A stretch of 64,000 nt of DNA from positions 1-64,000 of the forward strand of contig LNEP01000012.1 in the NCBI GenBank assembly GCA_001464125.1, written 5' to 3'. How positions within the stretch are numbered: position 1 is the first letter of the stretch; each line of letters starts with the position of its first letter. Position numbers and translations under genes: made by a program. Shown piece by piece: positions 54,803-63,500 of this stretch. Under the pieces are notes generated by a model. The model made no database searches, was not told the origin of the DNA, and saw only the letters and a program-made list of their open reading frames with translations. The stretch comes from Betaproteobacteria bacterium Ga0077540. GTDB taxonomy: Bacteria > Pseudomonadota > Gammaproteobacteria > Burkholderiales > Methylophilaceae.

Positions 54803-56047
54803 CTATTGATAACCTTTTGGGAATGGATCAGGTTTGATGTAATCAGAGGTGTAAACCACTTTGGCTTGACCATCTTTACCCCATTGACCGATACGTAATT
54901 TGGTCGTTAAGTGATGGTTAGCTTCTACAGTTACAGGGCCTTCTGGTGCATCTTTAAACACATAGCCTGGCAATGCTGCTTGCACTTTGTCTACATCAAA
55001 GCTACCTGCACGCTCAACCGCAGCTTTGTACAACCATGGGCCTAAGTAAGCAGCTTGTGTCACGTCGCCAATCACAGATTTATCACCCCATTTTTTCTTA
55101 AATGCGGCAACAAATTTTTTGTTTTCTGGATTGTCTTGTGATTGGAAGTATTTCATTGCTGAGTAGAAACCAGCCAAGTTTTCACCGCCAATACCTAATA
55201 CTTCATCTTCAGTTACAGAGATGGTTAACATGGTTTGTTTGCTAGAGTTCAAACCTGCAGCATTCAATTGTTTGAACCATGCCACGTTACTACCACCCAC
55301 TACCGCTGCGTAAATAACATCCGGTTTTTTCAGTTTGATTTTGTTAATCACAGAACCAAATTGTGTATCACCTAACGCAATGTACTCTTCACCTACTACA
55401 GTACCTTTGAGTACTTTTTCAATGTGTTTACGAGCAATTTTCATTGAAGTACGTGGCCAGATATAATCAGAACCAATCAGGTAGAAAGTTTTCGCTTTCT
55501 TCTCTTTGGCAATCCAATCTAAGCCTGCCAAAATTTGCTGTGTCGCTTCTTGACCGGTGTAGAACACGTTTTTAGATTGCTCAAGACCTTCGTAGAACGT
55601 TGGGTAGAACAACAAGCCATTTTCTTTTTCAAACACTGGCAATGCCGCTTTACGTGAAGCGGATGTCCAGCAGCCCATCACAGCAGCTACTTTGTCTTTC
55701 ACCAACAGTTTTTTAGATTTCTCTGCAAACGTTGGCCAGTCAGAAGCGCCGTCTTCCTGAATCACCTCAATCTTGCGACCGAGAATACCGCCCATGGCGT
55801 TGATTTGCTCAATCGCCAATTTTTCTGCTTGGATAGAACCGGTTTCACTAATCGCCATCGTGCCAGTGGCTGAATGCAAGATACCCACTTTTACAGTGGT
55901 ATCGGTCACGGCTAAGCCAGTGGTATTCACTTTAGCGGTTGGATAGTCTGCCGCTAAGGCGTGGCTGGAAATCACACCTACTGCTAGTAGTGCACCAACT
56001 AGTGCACCACCTGCTTTCATAAAGCTACGTCTGTTAAAGGTACTCAT
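54803..56047 (-). CDS. urtA: Urea ABC transporter substrate-binding protein UrtA
   Basis: The 414-residue protein has a twin-arginine-type signal (NRRSFMKAGGALVG) with an export site near HALA-AD. A mature Peripla_BP_5 domain follows, with UrtA patterns VKVGILHSATGTMAISE, VMGCWTSASRKAALPVFE, LLFYPTFYEGLE, SDYIWPRTS and VEANHHLTTKLRIG. It binds urea (and perhaps short amides) in the periplasm. In Methylophilus the same gene is fmdD, part of the formamidase cluster. Confidence 0.96.
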   Translation of the reverse strand: MSTFNRRSFMKAGGALVGALLAVGVISSHALAADYPTAKVNTTGLAVTDTTVKVGILHSATGTMAISETGSIQAEKLAIEQINAMGGILGRKIEVIQEDGASDWPTFAEKSKKLLVKDKVAAVMGCWTSASRKAALPVFEKENGLLFYPTFYEGLEQSKNVFYTGQEATQQILAGLDWIAKEKKAKTFYLIGSDYIWPRTSMKIARKHIEKVLKGTVVGEEYIALGDTQFGSVINKIKLKKPDVIYAAVVGGSNVAWFKQLNAAGLNSSKQTMLTISVTEDEVLGIGGENLAGFYSAMKYFQSQDNPENKKFVAAFKKKWGDKSVIGDVTQAAYLGPWLYKAAVERAGSFDVDKVQAALPGYVFKDAPEGPVTVEANHHLTTKLRIGQWGKDGQAKVVYTSDYIKPDPFPKGYQ

Positions 56048-56146
56048 CTGTGTCTCCTGGTTAAAAAAATAAAATTACAAAATTTCTAAACTAAACTTAC
56101 TTCTACTCCGTGCGCTTTACTGAATACTGGTCTAGAGTTACTTGCC

Positions 56147-56485
56147 TTAATGACCTAGCATCCAAGGTCTGGCGGTTTTTTTGGTTTGCATTTGCAGCGC
56201 AGCTTTGCCAGTGTCTTGATTCACTTTGGTAGTGGTTTTGCAGGTATGAGAACCTGTGCAACCACAACTTGAGCGTCGCCCAACCGCTGGCGCATGCGCT
56301 GATTTCTCATTACGCTCATGCGCATCACGCTGCTGCTTGCCCAAGATGGCTAAACGTGGCACTGACAAAATGCGCGGGCTTTCGGCACCACATTCATCGC
56401 AGAAAGCAGGCTCACTGCATTCACTCATTTTGCGCAGTGCACTAAACACACCACAGCTTTCACATTCATATTCATACATGGGCAT
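56147..56485 (-). CDS. fmdB: FmdB-type zinc-ribbon regulatory protein
   Basis: ATG 56485 has AAGGAG 7 bases upstream and gives the usual MPMYEYEC start; the frame is open to a TTG at 56491. The 112-residue protein has a zinc ribbon (CESC and CDEC, spaced about 20) and a longer tail with a further Cys cluster (CGCTGSHTC) absent from many FmdB proteins. In M. methylotrophus FmdB is described as a putative regulator of formamidase; mechanism is not known. It lies 11 bp after fmdA. Confidence 0.92.
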   Translation of the reverse strand: MPMYEYECESCGVFSALRKMSECSEPAFCDECGAESPRILSVPRLAILGKQQRDAHERNEKSAHAPAVGRRSSCGCTGSHTCKTTTKVNQDTGKAALQMQTKKTARPWMLGH

Positions 56486-56496
56486 TTGCAAACTCC

Positions 56497-57720
56497 TTAA
56501 CTTGTTTTGGCGGTATCAATGCCTTGTTTCACCATGATTTTTGGTCCATCTGCATTCGGCTTCATATCGAAATCGAAAATCTCAGTGGGTAACCACAGCG
56601 TTGCACAAGCGTTAGGAATATCCACAATGCCACTGATATGCCCTTCTACTGGTGCCGTGCCTAAAATAGAGAGCGCTTGCGCACCGGTGTAGCCAAATTT
56701 CTTCATGTACTCAATGGCATTTAAACAAGCTTGGCGATACGCCACATGCACATCTAAGTAATGTTGCTTACCTTGCTCATCGACAGAAATACCTTCAAAG
56801 ATGATGTAATCGCGATAGGTTGGTGTGAGTACGCTAGGCTGGAAAATTGGGTTTTTAATGCCGTACTTTTTCACGCCGTCTTTGATTAAGCTGACTTTGA
56901 TATCTAAATAGCCAGCCATCTCAATCGCACCGCAGAACGTAATTTCGCCATCGCCTTGTGAGAAGTGCAGGTCACCCATGGAGAGACCACCATCTTTCAC
57001 ATACACAGGGAAATAAATCTTAGAACCCTTGGTTAAGTTCTTAATATCGCAGTTACCACCGTGATCGCGTGGCGGTACCGTACGCGCACCTTCTGCCGCT
57101 GCTTTTTTCGCTGCATCTCCAGTCAACTTACCCATGACTGCCGATTGCGGATTAGGCGGCAAAGCCAAAGCAGGTACACGGTCAGGGTCTGTCGCAATCA
57201 ACTCCGCCTCACGTGTGTTCCATTTTTCTAGCAACTCTTTTGAAGGTAAGCATCCAATCAACCCCGGGTGCATAATCCCTGCAAATTTCACGTTTGGCAC
57301 ATGACGTGAGCTCGTGTAGATGCCGTGGAAATCCCAAATAGATTTACGCGCTTCAGGATAGTGATCTACTAAAAAACCACCGCCGTTTTCTTTGGCAAAA
57401 ATACCGTTAAAACCCCATTGCTGGTCTTCAAACGTACCTACATCCAAAATATCCACCACCATCAAATCGCCCGGCTCAGCACCTTCCACGCCAATCGGGC
57501 CACTTAAATAGTGCACTTGCGTTAAATCTACATCGCGTACGTCATTGGCGCTGTCGTTGTTGCCAATTTGGCCGCCCGTCCAATCCATACACTCCACTCG
57601 AAATTCATCGCCTGGTTTGACCATCGCCACCATTGGTAAATCAGGATGCCAGCGATTGTGTATCTGGCCATCTTGCTCCCATGGTTTCTTGTCTAAATCC
57701 AGTTTGACGATTGTTTTCAT
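56497..57720 (-). CDS. fmdA: Formamidase
   Basis: The 407-residue protein is of the acetamidase/formamidase family: PWEQDGQIHNRWHPDLPMVA, GDEFRVECMDWTGGQIGN, PGLIGCLPS, PPRDHGGNCDIKNLTKGSKIYFPVYV, DLHFSQGDGEITFCGAIEMAG. It hydrolyses formamide to formate and ammonia, so a C1 organism gains energy and nitrogen. A GGAGG box stands before the ATG. It is between the porin and fmdB genes. Confidence 0.97.
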   Translation of the reverse strand: MKTIVKLDLDKKPWEQDGQIHNRWHPDLPMVAMVKPGDEFRVECMDWTGGQIGNNDSANDVRDVDLTQVHYLSGPIGVEGAEPGDLMVVDILDVGTFEDQQWGFNGIFAKENGGGFLVDHYPEARKSIWDFHGIYTSSRHVPNVKFAGIMHPGLIGCLPSKELLEKWNTREAELIATDPDRVPALALPPNPQSAVMGKLTGDAAKKAAAEGARTVPPRDHGGNCDIKNLTKGSKIYFPVYVKDGGLSMGDLHFSQGDGEITFCGAIEMAGYLDIKVSLIKDGVKKYGIKNPIFQPSVLTPTYRDYIIFEGISVDEQGKQHYLDVHVAYRQACLNAIEYMKKFGYTGAQALSILGTAPVEGHISGIVDIPNACATLWLPTEIFDFDMKPNADGPKIMVKQGIDTAKTS

Positions 57721-57768
57721 CTCACTACCTCCTAAACTATTGATTTGAAGTACATATTGGCAAATGCA

Positions 57769-58980
57769 TTAAAACTGCATTTGTAGAGAAATTAAGATAG
57801 CGTCTGTTTCACCTCTTGCGGAGGCAGCAAAGCCAGAACCACTTCTATCAGTTTTTTGATATTCGGCAGAAATCAGCGCGTTGTATGGCTCAATCACATA
57901 GTTCACACCCACATCAGTACGCTCAGTTTTTTGATTACTGTCTGCATCAAATTCTTGATGACGTACAAATGGCATAAATTTGCCCCAGCCCACGGGTGTG
58001 TCGAACAAATAGCCTGCACCTACGTAGTAGGCATCGCCTTCTTCAGCAAGGAATACTTTGTCGGTGTCATAATCGTAGTAAGCTGCTTCAAGTGAGAGCG
58101 TACCTGGACCGACATTTTTCTTTTCCATCAAGAAATCGATGCTGTAGGAGCTGTAATCACCCTTTTGACTGTTTGCTGCTGTTGGAACTGCTGGTGAGAC
58201 TGCAGATGTTGCAATTGCACCGTCCGCCTTATATCTGGCTGCGAGACCAACCGTTAAAATGTCTTTGGCACCGAAGTAGTTACCCGTGCCGTAGTAACCT
58301 GGTTCTGAATCCCAGAAAGCCACTTGTACGCGACCTGCATACATCAATTTGTCATCCGCATTCGCCGCTGCTGCAGCTGCACTTGATTCTTTTTGGGCAC
58401 CTACGCCACTGAATCTAAAAATGTTGTCACCTTCAAACGCACCGAAGGACACTGCTAACTTATCTTCTAAAAAGCTACCCACAAAGGCAACGCCTTCATC
58501 ACGACCAATCACGCCACCGTTCCAACCATAGCGTGATGCAACGTTAGCCCAGTAGCCACCGCCACCGCCTGAAGAATAGTAAGGACCCGCCATATTGGCG
58601 CGGTCACTTGGAGAAAGGAAACGACCTGCCCAGATTGCAATTTCTGGTGTCAATTGGAACTGCACGTTGGCATCAATCACCTCAATATTGCCCTCGCCAC
58701 CACCTGAACGCTCAGTATTGAGCATGCCTTTGATGTACTTGTTAAAAGAGCCAGATAAATACAAACGCGCACTGTTCAATGAAAAGTCATTTGAACGGTC
58801 GTTACCGTTAGCGGCAGCGTCTTCTACAGAGCTGTAGCTAGTAATAAACCCAAAACCTACACTCACATATTTATCTTCACCAAAGGTAATGGTGCCTGCC
58901 GCTTGTGCACTCACTGCACCTAATGAACATGCCACCAACACCGCCGAACATAGTACGTTTTTCTTTAAATTCAAATTCAT
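57769..58980 (-). CDS. fmdC: Outer-membrane porin for short amides and urea
   Basis: The 403-residue protein has a signal peptide (to about AQA-AG) and a beta-barrel composition with alternating aromatic strands, ending in Phe (SLQMQF), as expected for outer-membrane porins. Its place before fmdA and fmdB matches FmdC of Methylophilus methylotrophus, reported to carry short-chain amides and urea across the outer membrane. An Ala-rich loop (ESSAAAAAANADD) is odd. A 16-bp motif (59094) stands upstream. Confidence 0.9.
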   Translation of the reverse strand: MNLNLKKNVLCSAVLVACSLGAVSAQAAGTITFGEDKYVSVGFGFITSYSSVEDAAANGNDRSNDFSLNSARLYLSGSFNKYIKGMLNTERSGGGEGNIEVIDANVQFQLTPEIAIWAGRFLSPSDRANMAGPYYSSGGGGGYWANVASRYGWNGGVIGRDEGVAFVGSFLEDKLAVSFGAFEGDNIFRFSGVGAQKESSAAAAAANADDKLMYAGRVQVAFWDSEPGYYGTGNYFGAKDILTVGLAARYKADGAIATSAVSPAVPTAANSQKGDYSSYSIDFLMEKKNVGPGTLSLEAAYYDYDTDKVFLAEEGDAYYVGAGYLFDTPVGWGKFMPFVRHQEFDADSNQKTERTDVGVNYVIEPYNALISAEYQKTDRSGSGFAASARGETDAILISLQMQF

Positions 58981-59093
58981 GTCAACACTCCCATAGAGTC
59001 AAAAAAACAGGTTTAGAAAAATTTGGCATGTGCACTTTAACTTCAATGCATTTGTCACGGTGCAAGATTAACGATTGGTAGAAATGAGTTAAA

Positions 59094-59109
59094 TACGTCA
59101 TATTGCGTA
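59094..59109 (-). promoter_or_regulatory. 16-bp inverted motif upstream of fmdC
   Basis: TACGTCATATTGCGTA is at nearly the same distance from the fmdC start (114 bp) as TACGTCAAATAACGTA from the permease-kinase start (124 bp). It is probably the operator through which the formamidase-urea operon is controlled. It also lies 70 bp before the divergent gene at 59179. Confidence 0.55.
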
Positions 59110-59178
59110 GTCGGTTTCTGCGCAACACGCTGTATATTGTGTACACCAACGATAGGAAAAAATAGGAGTATTGCGTCA

Positions 59179-59826
59179 ATGTCATTTTCAAATAAATCAT
59201 TAATAATCATTGCGTTAGCAATCATTGAAGCTGCCTGCGGAGAAGTTTCTTACAAACGCGGGGCTTCGGTGAGAGATGTTGAAAGCGCCCATAAAGCATG
59301 CCGCGGTGTATCCGAAGCTGAGTTCTCAGCATGCTTGCAAAAACAAGGATGGGAGATACAAAAATTTGATGATAGTGATTTATTTGCCGAAGTATCAGTG
59401 ACCGATAATCGCGGCACACCACCTGCCAAAACAGAGCAGTCTGCGTTTGTAGAAGTACAAGAAAATACGCATACGAACAGCGTAGTTAAAAATGAAAGCT
59501 CATCAGAAAATAGTGCGGTTCAGCCTAAAGTTGGAGAGGTCAGCAAATCAAGCGAAATATCAACGACAGAGACTAAAGCCTCTGTTGCGGCACCCAAACC
59601 AGCAGTCCAACCATCGCCTGCTCCAGTCGATCCATTGAAGACATACAAGATTAATTCTTGGTGGAAATTTGGCGGTACACCCGACCATTTAAAGAGAGAT
59701 CAAAGTCATTGTGTGGCAACGCTAGGCGAAGCGCATCAGCCGGACATGGCCACACAAACTTACACCCGTGGTCTGATTGAATGTTTACACAAAAACGGCT
59801 GGAAGGCGCTGAAGGCGATGAAATAG
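59179..59826 (+). CDS. Secreted or lipid-anchored protein of unknown function
   Basis: ATG 59179 is chosen because AGGAG lies 10 bases before it. The 215-residue protein has an N-terminal hydrophobic signal ending in a possible lipobox (EAAC, not canonical at -3). Two similar Cys-containing units follow: SAHKACRGVSEAEFSACLQKQGWE near the N-terminus and RDQSHCVATLGEA...LIECLHKNGWKAL at the C-terminus. A long Ser/Glu/Pro/Ala-rich linker joins them. The paired C-x10-15-C-L-x-K-x-GW units look like a duplicated module. No family was recognised. Confidence 0.75.
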   Translation: MSFSNKSLIIIALAIIEAACGEVSYKRGASVRDVESAHKACRGVSEAEFSACLQKQGWEIQKFDDSDLFAEVSVTDNRGTPPAKTEQSAFVEVQENTHTNSVVKNESSSENSAVQPKVGEVSKSSEISTTETKASVAAPKPAVQPSPAPVDPLKTYKINSWWKFGGTPDHLKRDQSHCVATLGEAHQPDMATQTYTRGLIECLHKNGWKALKAMK

Positions 59827-59834
59827 CGCATAGC

Positions 59835-59860
59835 AAAAAGGCCCTGAGTGGGCCTTTTTT
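59835..59860. terminator. Bidirectional terminator between the 59179 gene and phoB
   Basis: AAAAAGGCCC-TGAGT-GGGCCTTTTTT (10-bp stem, 5-base loop) lies between two convergent genes, with T-runs in both directions. Confidence 0.92.
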
Positions 59861-59883
59861 ATACAGATGGAATTGTATTTGTA

Positions 59884-60588
59884 TTAACTTGCTTGCTCAG
59901 TTGATTGGGCTGAGAACCGATAGCCAGAGCCTCGCACCGTTTGAATCAAATCTTGGTGGTTGGATGCCATTAAGGCATTGCGTAAGCGACGGATATGCAC
60001 ATCCACGGTACGGTCTTCTACAAAGACACGGTCGCCCCATACTTTATCGAGCAATTGTGTGCGGCTATGCACGCGCTCAGCGTTGCTCATAAAAAAGTGG
60101 AGCAATCTAAATTCCGTAGGACCTAGCGGAATATTGACATTGTTACCCGTTACGCGGTGTGTGGTTGGGTCGAGTGACAAGCCTGCAATTTCAATCGGGT
60201 CATCCGTCATTTGTGGCGCACGACGTCTTAATACCGCTTTAATCCGCGCATTGAGCTCACGTGGGCTAAACGGTTTAGTCACATAATCATCTGCACCTAC
60301 TTCTAAGCCGCGTACTTTATCGTACTCGTCGCCTCGAGCGGTCAACATGATAATAGGAATGGCCTTGGTCAAATTGTCCGATTTTAAGCGTCTGGCGTAT
60401 TCAATGCCGCTCATGCCAGGTAGCATCCAATCCAACAAGATTAAATCCGGTAAAGTTTCTCTCAGTAATTGTTGCGCATGCTCAGCACTGAGTGAACGCA
60501 ATGCGTTGTACCCCGCCTGTTTGATATTGAGCGCGAGTAATTCTTGAATCGCTGGTTCGTCTTCTACCACCAGTATGTTTGCAGTCAT
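59884..60588 (-). CDS. phoB: Phosphate regulon response regulator PhoB
   Basis: The 234-residue protein has a receiver domain (ILVVEDEPAIQELL, phospho-Asp in LILLDWMLPGMSG, VTKPFSPREL) and an OmpR/PhoB winged helix (LGPTEFRLLHFFMSNAERVHSRTQLLDKVWG, VEDRTVDVHIRRLR). These are PhoB-type rather than general OmpR. A Pho box lies just upstream, so autoregulation is likely. phoR does not follow; the next gene is convergent, so phoB is alone here. Confidence 0.93.
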   Translation of the reverse strand: MTANILVVEDEPAIQELLALNIKQAGYNALRSLSAEHAQQLLRETLPDLILLDWMLPGMSGIEYARRLKSDNLTKAIPIIMLTARGDEYDKVRGLEVGADDYVTKPFSPRELNARIKAVLRRRAPQMTDDPIEIAGLSLDPTTHRVTGNNVNIPLGPTEFRLLHFFMSNAERVHSRTQLLDKVWGDRVFVEDRTVDVHIRRLRNALMASNHQDLIQTVRGSGYRFSAQSTEQAS

Positions 60589-60624
60589 TGCTTAAACCCT
60601 ATTGTTTTTAAGTATGTTTATTCT

Positions 60625-60653
60625 ATGACCAAAATATGACAGATTCATGACAA
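60625..60653 (-). promoter_or_regulatory. Pho box with three half-sites upstream of phoB
   Basis: On the minus strand three direct half-sites TTGTCAT, CTGTCAT and TGGTCAT occur at an 11-bp period, as in PhoB operators (CTGTCAT-n4-CTGTCAT). The site is 37-65 bp upstream of phoB. The same gap serves the OFA transporter on the other strand. Confidence 0.88.
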
Positions 60654-60760
60654 ATATTAAACCCCTAAATAGCCGAAAATACAAAGGATAATTGCCAATT
60701 CAGTCAATTTGTAACAATATGTTAACGACAGAAATAAATACAATAAATTAAGGTTAAAGC

Positions 60761-62431
60761 ATGTCTGACTTTTTATCCAAAGAACACATCACCGCTGATG
60801 GTAGTTTTAATCGTTGGTTGGTGCCTCCAGCTGCACTTGCTGTTCATTTATCCATTGGCATGGCTTATGGATTCAGCGTATTTTGGAAACCACTAGGCAA
60901 TGCGCTGCTAGATGCCGAAGGCAAGCCAGTGGCTGCTTGCGCAGCCGGTGCAACTACTTTTGCCGAAAAATTATCAGGTACTGGTAAAGCACTGTTTGCT
61001 ACCGACTGCAATTGGACGCAATTTGATTTAGGCTGGATGTACACACTGTTTTTTGTTCTGTTGGGCTGCTCCGCTGCTTTATGGGGTGGTTGGCTAGAAC
61101 GTGCTGGCCCTAGAAAAGCCGGCTTAGTTTCAACGCTGTGTTGGTGCGGAGGTTTGCTGTTGTCTGCCTACGGCGTATATAGTCATCAGCTTTGGCTAAT
61201 GTGGTTAGGTAGCGGTGTAATTGGCGGTATTGGTCTAGGCTTAGGTTACATCTCTCCGGTTTCCACTCTTATTAAATGGTTCCCAGACCGTCGCGGCATG
61301 GCCACCGGCATGGCCATTATGGGATTTGGCGGTGGCGCCATGATTGGCTCGCCGCTTGCCACCAAATTAATGGGCTATTTTGCCACACCCACCAATCCTG
61401 GCGTTTGGCAAACCTTTGTAGTACTCGCTGTGATTTATGCCATCTTCATGGTGTGCGGCTCACTGGGCTATCGTGTGCCTGCTACAGGCTGGAAACCTGC
61501 TAACTGGACTCCTCCCGCACCAACAACTAATACCATGATTGCCACACGCCACGTGCATTTAAACAAAGCGCACAAAACCCCACAGTTTTGGCTACTTTGG
61601 ATTGTATTGTGCATGAACGTTTCGGCAGGGATCGGCATTATTGGTGCGGCTGCCCCCATGCTACAAGAAACTTTTGGCGGCGCCCTGATTGGTCAACATG
61701 CTATTGGTTTTGCCGATATTAAAAAAGACGAGGCTTTGACCGCGGCAGCAGCGGCTGTAGGTGCCGGCTTTGTTGGCATTATTTCGTTGTTTAATATTTT
61801 TGGGCGCTTTGCTTGGGCCACCTCGTCCGATGCACTTGGCCGTAAGCGGACCTATTACATCTTCTTTATACTGGGCGCGCTGATGTATTGCGCAGCCACC
61901 TACATGGCAGGACATAAGTCCCTCGCATTATTTGTAGCTGCATTCTGCATTATAGCCTCTATGTATGGTGGTGGTTTTGCCACCATTCCGGCCTACTTGG
62001 CGGATATGTTCGGCACCCAGTTTGTAGGGGCGATTCATGGTCGTTTGCTCACAGCTTGGTCCACAGCAGGCATAGTCGGCCCAGTAATTGTGAACTCAAT
62101 GCACGATATTCGTTTAGAGGCAGGTGTGCCATTTGACCAAATTTATGCCCCTATTTTTATGGTGCTAGCAGGCTTATTGGTGGTTGGATTTCTGGCTAAT
62201 TTCCTGGTCAAACCAGTGGCAGATAAATACTTTATGACCGATGGAGAACTGGCGGAAGAGCGCAAAATCAGTCATGAAAAATTTGCCCAGACACAAGCCA
62301 ATATGCGGGCGTACACTGCATCTGCCCCTCAATCTTCGTTGGTGGTGAAGTTGGCGTGGCTGGCAGTATTGGTCCCCATCAGCTATGGCGTTTGGATGAC
62401 CGTGCAAAAAGCATGGGTGTTATTTAGTTAA
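60761..62431 (+). CDS. MFS transporter, OFA (oxalate/formate antiporter) family
   Basis: The 556-residue protein has 12 predicted helices, MFS motif GGWLERAGPRKAG and the second-half counterpart GRFAWATSSDALGRKRTYY, and the OFA-type region FPDRRGMATGMAIMGFGGGAMIGSP. A large loop after helix 1 (about residues 45-85) holds two Cys, and the C-terminus has a long cytosolic tail and final helix. Substrates of this family are mono/dicarboxylates such as formate or oxalate. In a methylotroph, formate is plausible. It is divergent from phoB and might be under the Pho box. Confidence 0.85.
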   Translation: MSDFLSKEHITADGSFNRWLVPPAALAVHLSIGMAYGFSVFWKPLGNALLDAEGKPVAACAAGATTFAEKLSGTGKALFATDCNWTQFDLGWMYTLFFVLLGCSAALWGGWLERAGPRKAGLVSTLCWCGGLLLSAYGVYSHQLWLMWLGSGVIGGIGLGLGYISPVSTLIKWFPDRRGMATGMAIMGFGGGAMIGSPLATKLMGYFATPTNPGVWQTFVVLAVIYAIFMVCGSLGYRVPATGWKPANWTPPAPTTNTMIATRHVHLNKAHKTPQFWLLWIVLCMNVSAGIGIIGAAAPMLQETFGGALIGQHAIGFADIKKDEALTAAAAAVGAGFVGIISLFNIFGRFAWATSSDALGRKRTYYIFFILGALMYCAATYMAGHKSLALFVAAFCIIASMYGGGFATIPAYLADMFGTQFVGAIHGRLLTAWSTAGIVGPVIVNSMHDIRLEAGVPFDQIYAPIFMVLAGLLVVGFLANFLVKPVADKYFMTDGELAEERKISHEKFAQTQANMRAYTASAPQSSLVVKLAWLAVLVPISYGVWMTVQKAWVLFS

Positions 62432-62504
62432 GCGTTTGATTAGATTCATTGATTAAGGCGTATTGAGTTAAAATATCGTTTTAGCAATAAATTTAGGATT
62501 GAAA

Positions 62505-62954
62505 TTGAATAAAATCGCTCAAGATTTGAATGGCGCTGGCAAAAAAATTGGCATCGTACTCTCCCGCTTTAACAGCAATATCGGTGACGCCCTATTAAGC
62601 GCTTGCCACCAGGAGCTATTGAAACTGGGGGTTAAAGCACAAGATATCAAGATTGCCACCGTGCCGGGCGCACTAGAAACACCGTTAATCTTGCAGCATA
62701 TGGCTTTGAGCGAACAATACGATGCGCTGATTGCACTGGGTGCGATTATTCGTGGTGAAACTTACCACTTTGAAGTGGTGGCCAATGAGTCTGCACGTGG
62801 CATTTCTGAAGTGCAATTAAATACCGGTATCCCAGTCGCCAATGCAGTGCTGACAACAGAAGATGATGCGCAGGCCGAAGCCCGTATGCATATTAAAGGC
62901 GCGGAAGCAGCTCAAGTAGCCATTGAAATGGCTAATTTGGTACGCGCACTATGA
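62505..62954 (+). CDS. ribH: 6,7-dimethyl-8-ribityllumazine synthase
   Basis: TTG 62505 is preferred to TTG 62499 because TAGGA ends directly before 62499 but 6 bases before 62505. The 149-residue protein has [35 protein letters not shown] and [20 protein letters not shown] with the catalytic His. It makes lumazine, the riboflavin precursor. Its stop overlaps the nusB start by 4 bp, the usual ribH-nusB pairing. Confidence 0.96.
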   Translation: MNKIAQDLNGAGKKIGIVLSRFNSNIGDALLSACHQELLKLGVKAQDIKIATVPGALETPLILQHMALSEQYDALIALGAIIRGETYHFEVVANESARGISEVQLNTGIPVANAVLTTEDDAQAEARMHIKGAEAAQVAIEMANLVRAL

Positions 62955-63418
62955 GTGGCGAGCAAGCAGCAAATAAGCCTGTTAAAAAACCCAAAACCAG
63001 CCAAAACAGGCGTAAATCTCGCGAACTAGTATTAAAGGCTATCTATCGTGGCATGATGAATGCGGGTGAGCTCAAGCAGATTGCAACCGACGCCAAAGAT
63101 GACCCAGACTATATCAAAACCGATGAAGCTTACTTTAAACAGTTGCTTGCGGGTGTTACAGAAAATATCGAGAAACTGGATCAAGAAATCACTGCGTTTA
63201 TTGACCGCAAGCTAGACGAACTGAGCCCAGTGGAACACGCGATTTTGCGCATCTCAAGTTATGAACTGTTTTTTGATGTGAGCATTCCGTATCGCGTAGC
63301 CATCAACGAAGGCGTGGAGCTTGCAAAACTGTATGGTGGTACCGATGGCCATAAGTACATTAATGGTGTGCTAGACAAAGTGGCAGCAGTGGCCAGACCT
63401 ATGGAGTTTAGAAAGTAA
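62951..63418 (+). CDS. nusB: Transcription antitermination factor NusB
   Basis: The 155-residue helical protein has the NusB pattern [53 protein letters not shown] and [12 protein letters not shown]. It binds boxA of rRNA operons with NusE. It overlaps ribH by 4 bp and has a Lys-rich N-terminal extension of about 20 residues. Confidence 0.97.
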   Translation: MSGEQAANKPVKKPKTSQNRRKSRELVLKAIYRGMMNAGELKQIATDAKDDPDYIKTDEAYFKQLLAGVTENIEKLDQEITAFIDRKLDELSPVEHAILRISSYELFFDVSIPYRVAINEGVELAKLYGGTDGHKYINGVLDKVAAVARPMEFRK

Positions 63419-63500
63419 ATGTCAGTCAGCTCAGCATTCTTTTGCTCGCTGATTTTGCTTAACGTTTAGGAATCATGCAATGACATGAGGCAGATGAAAA

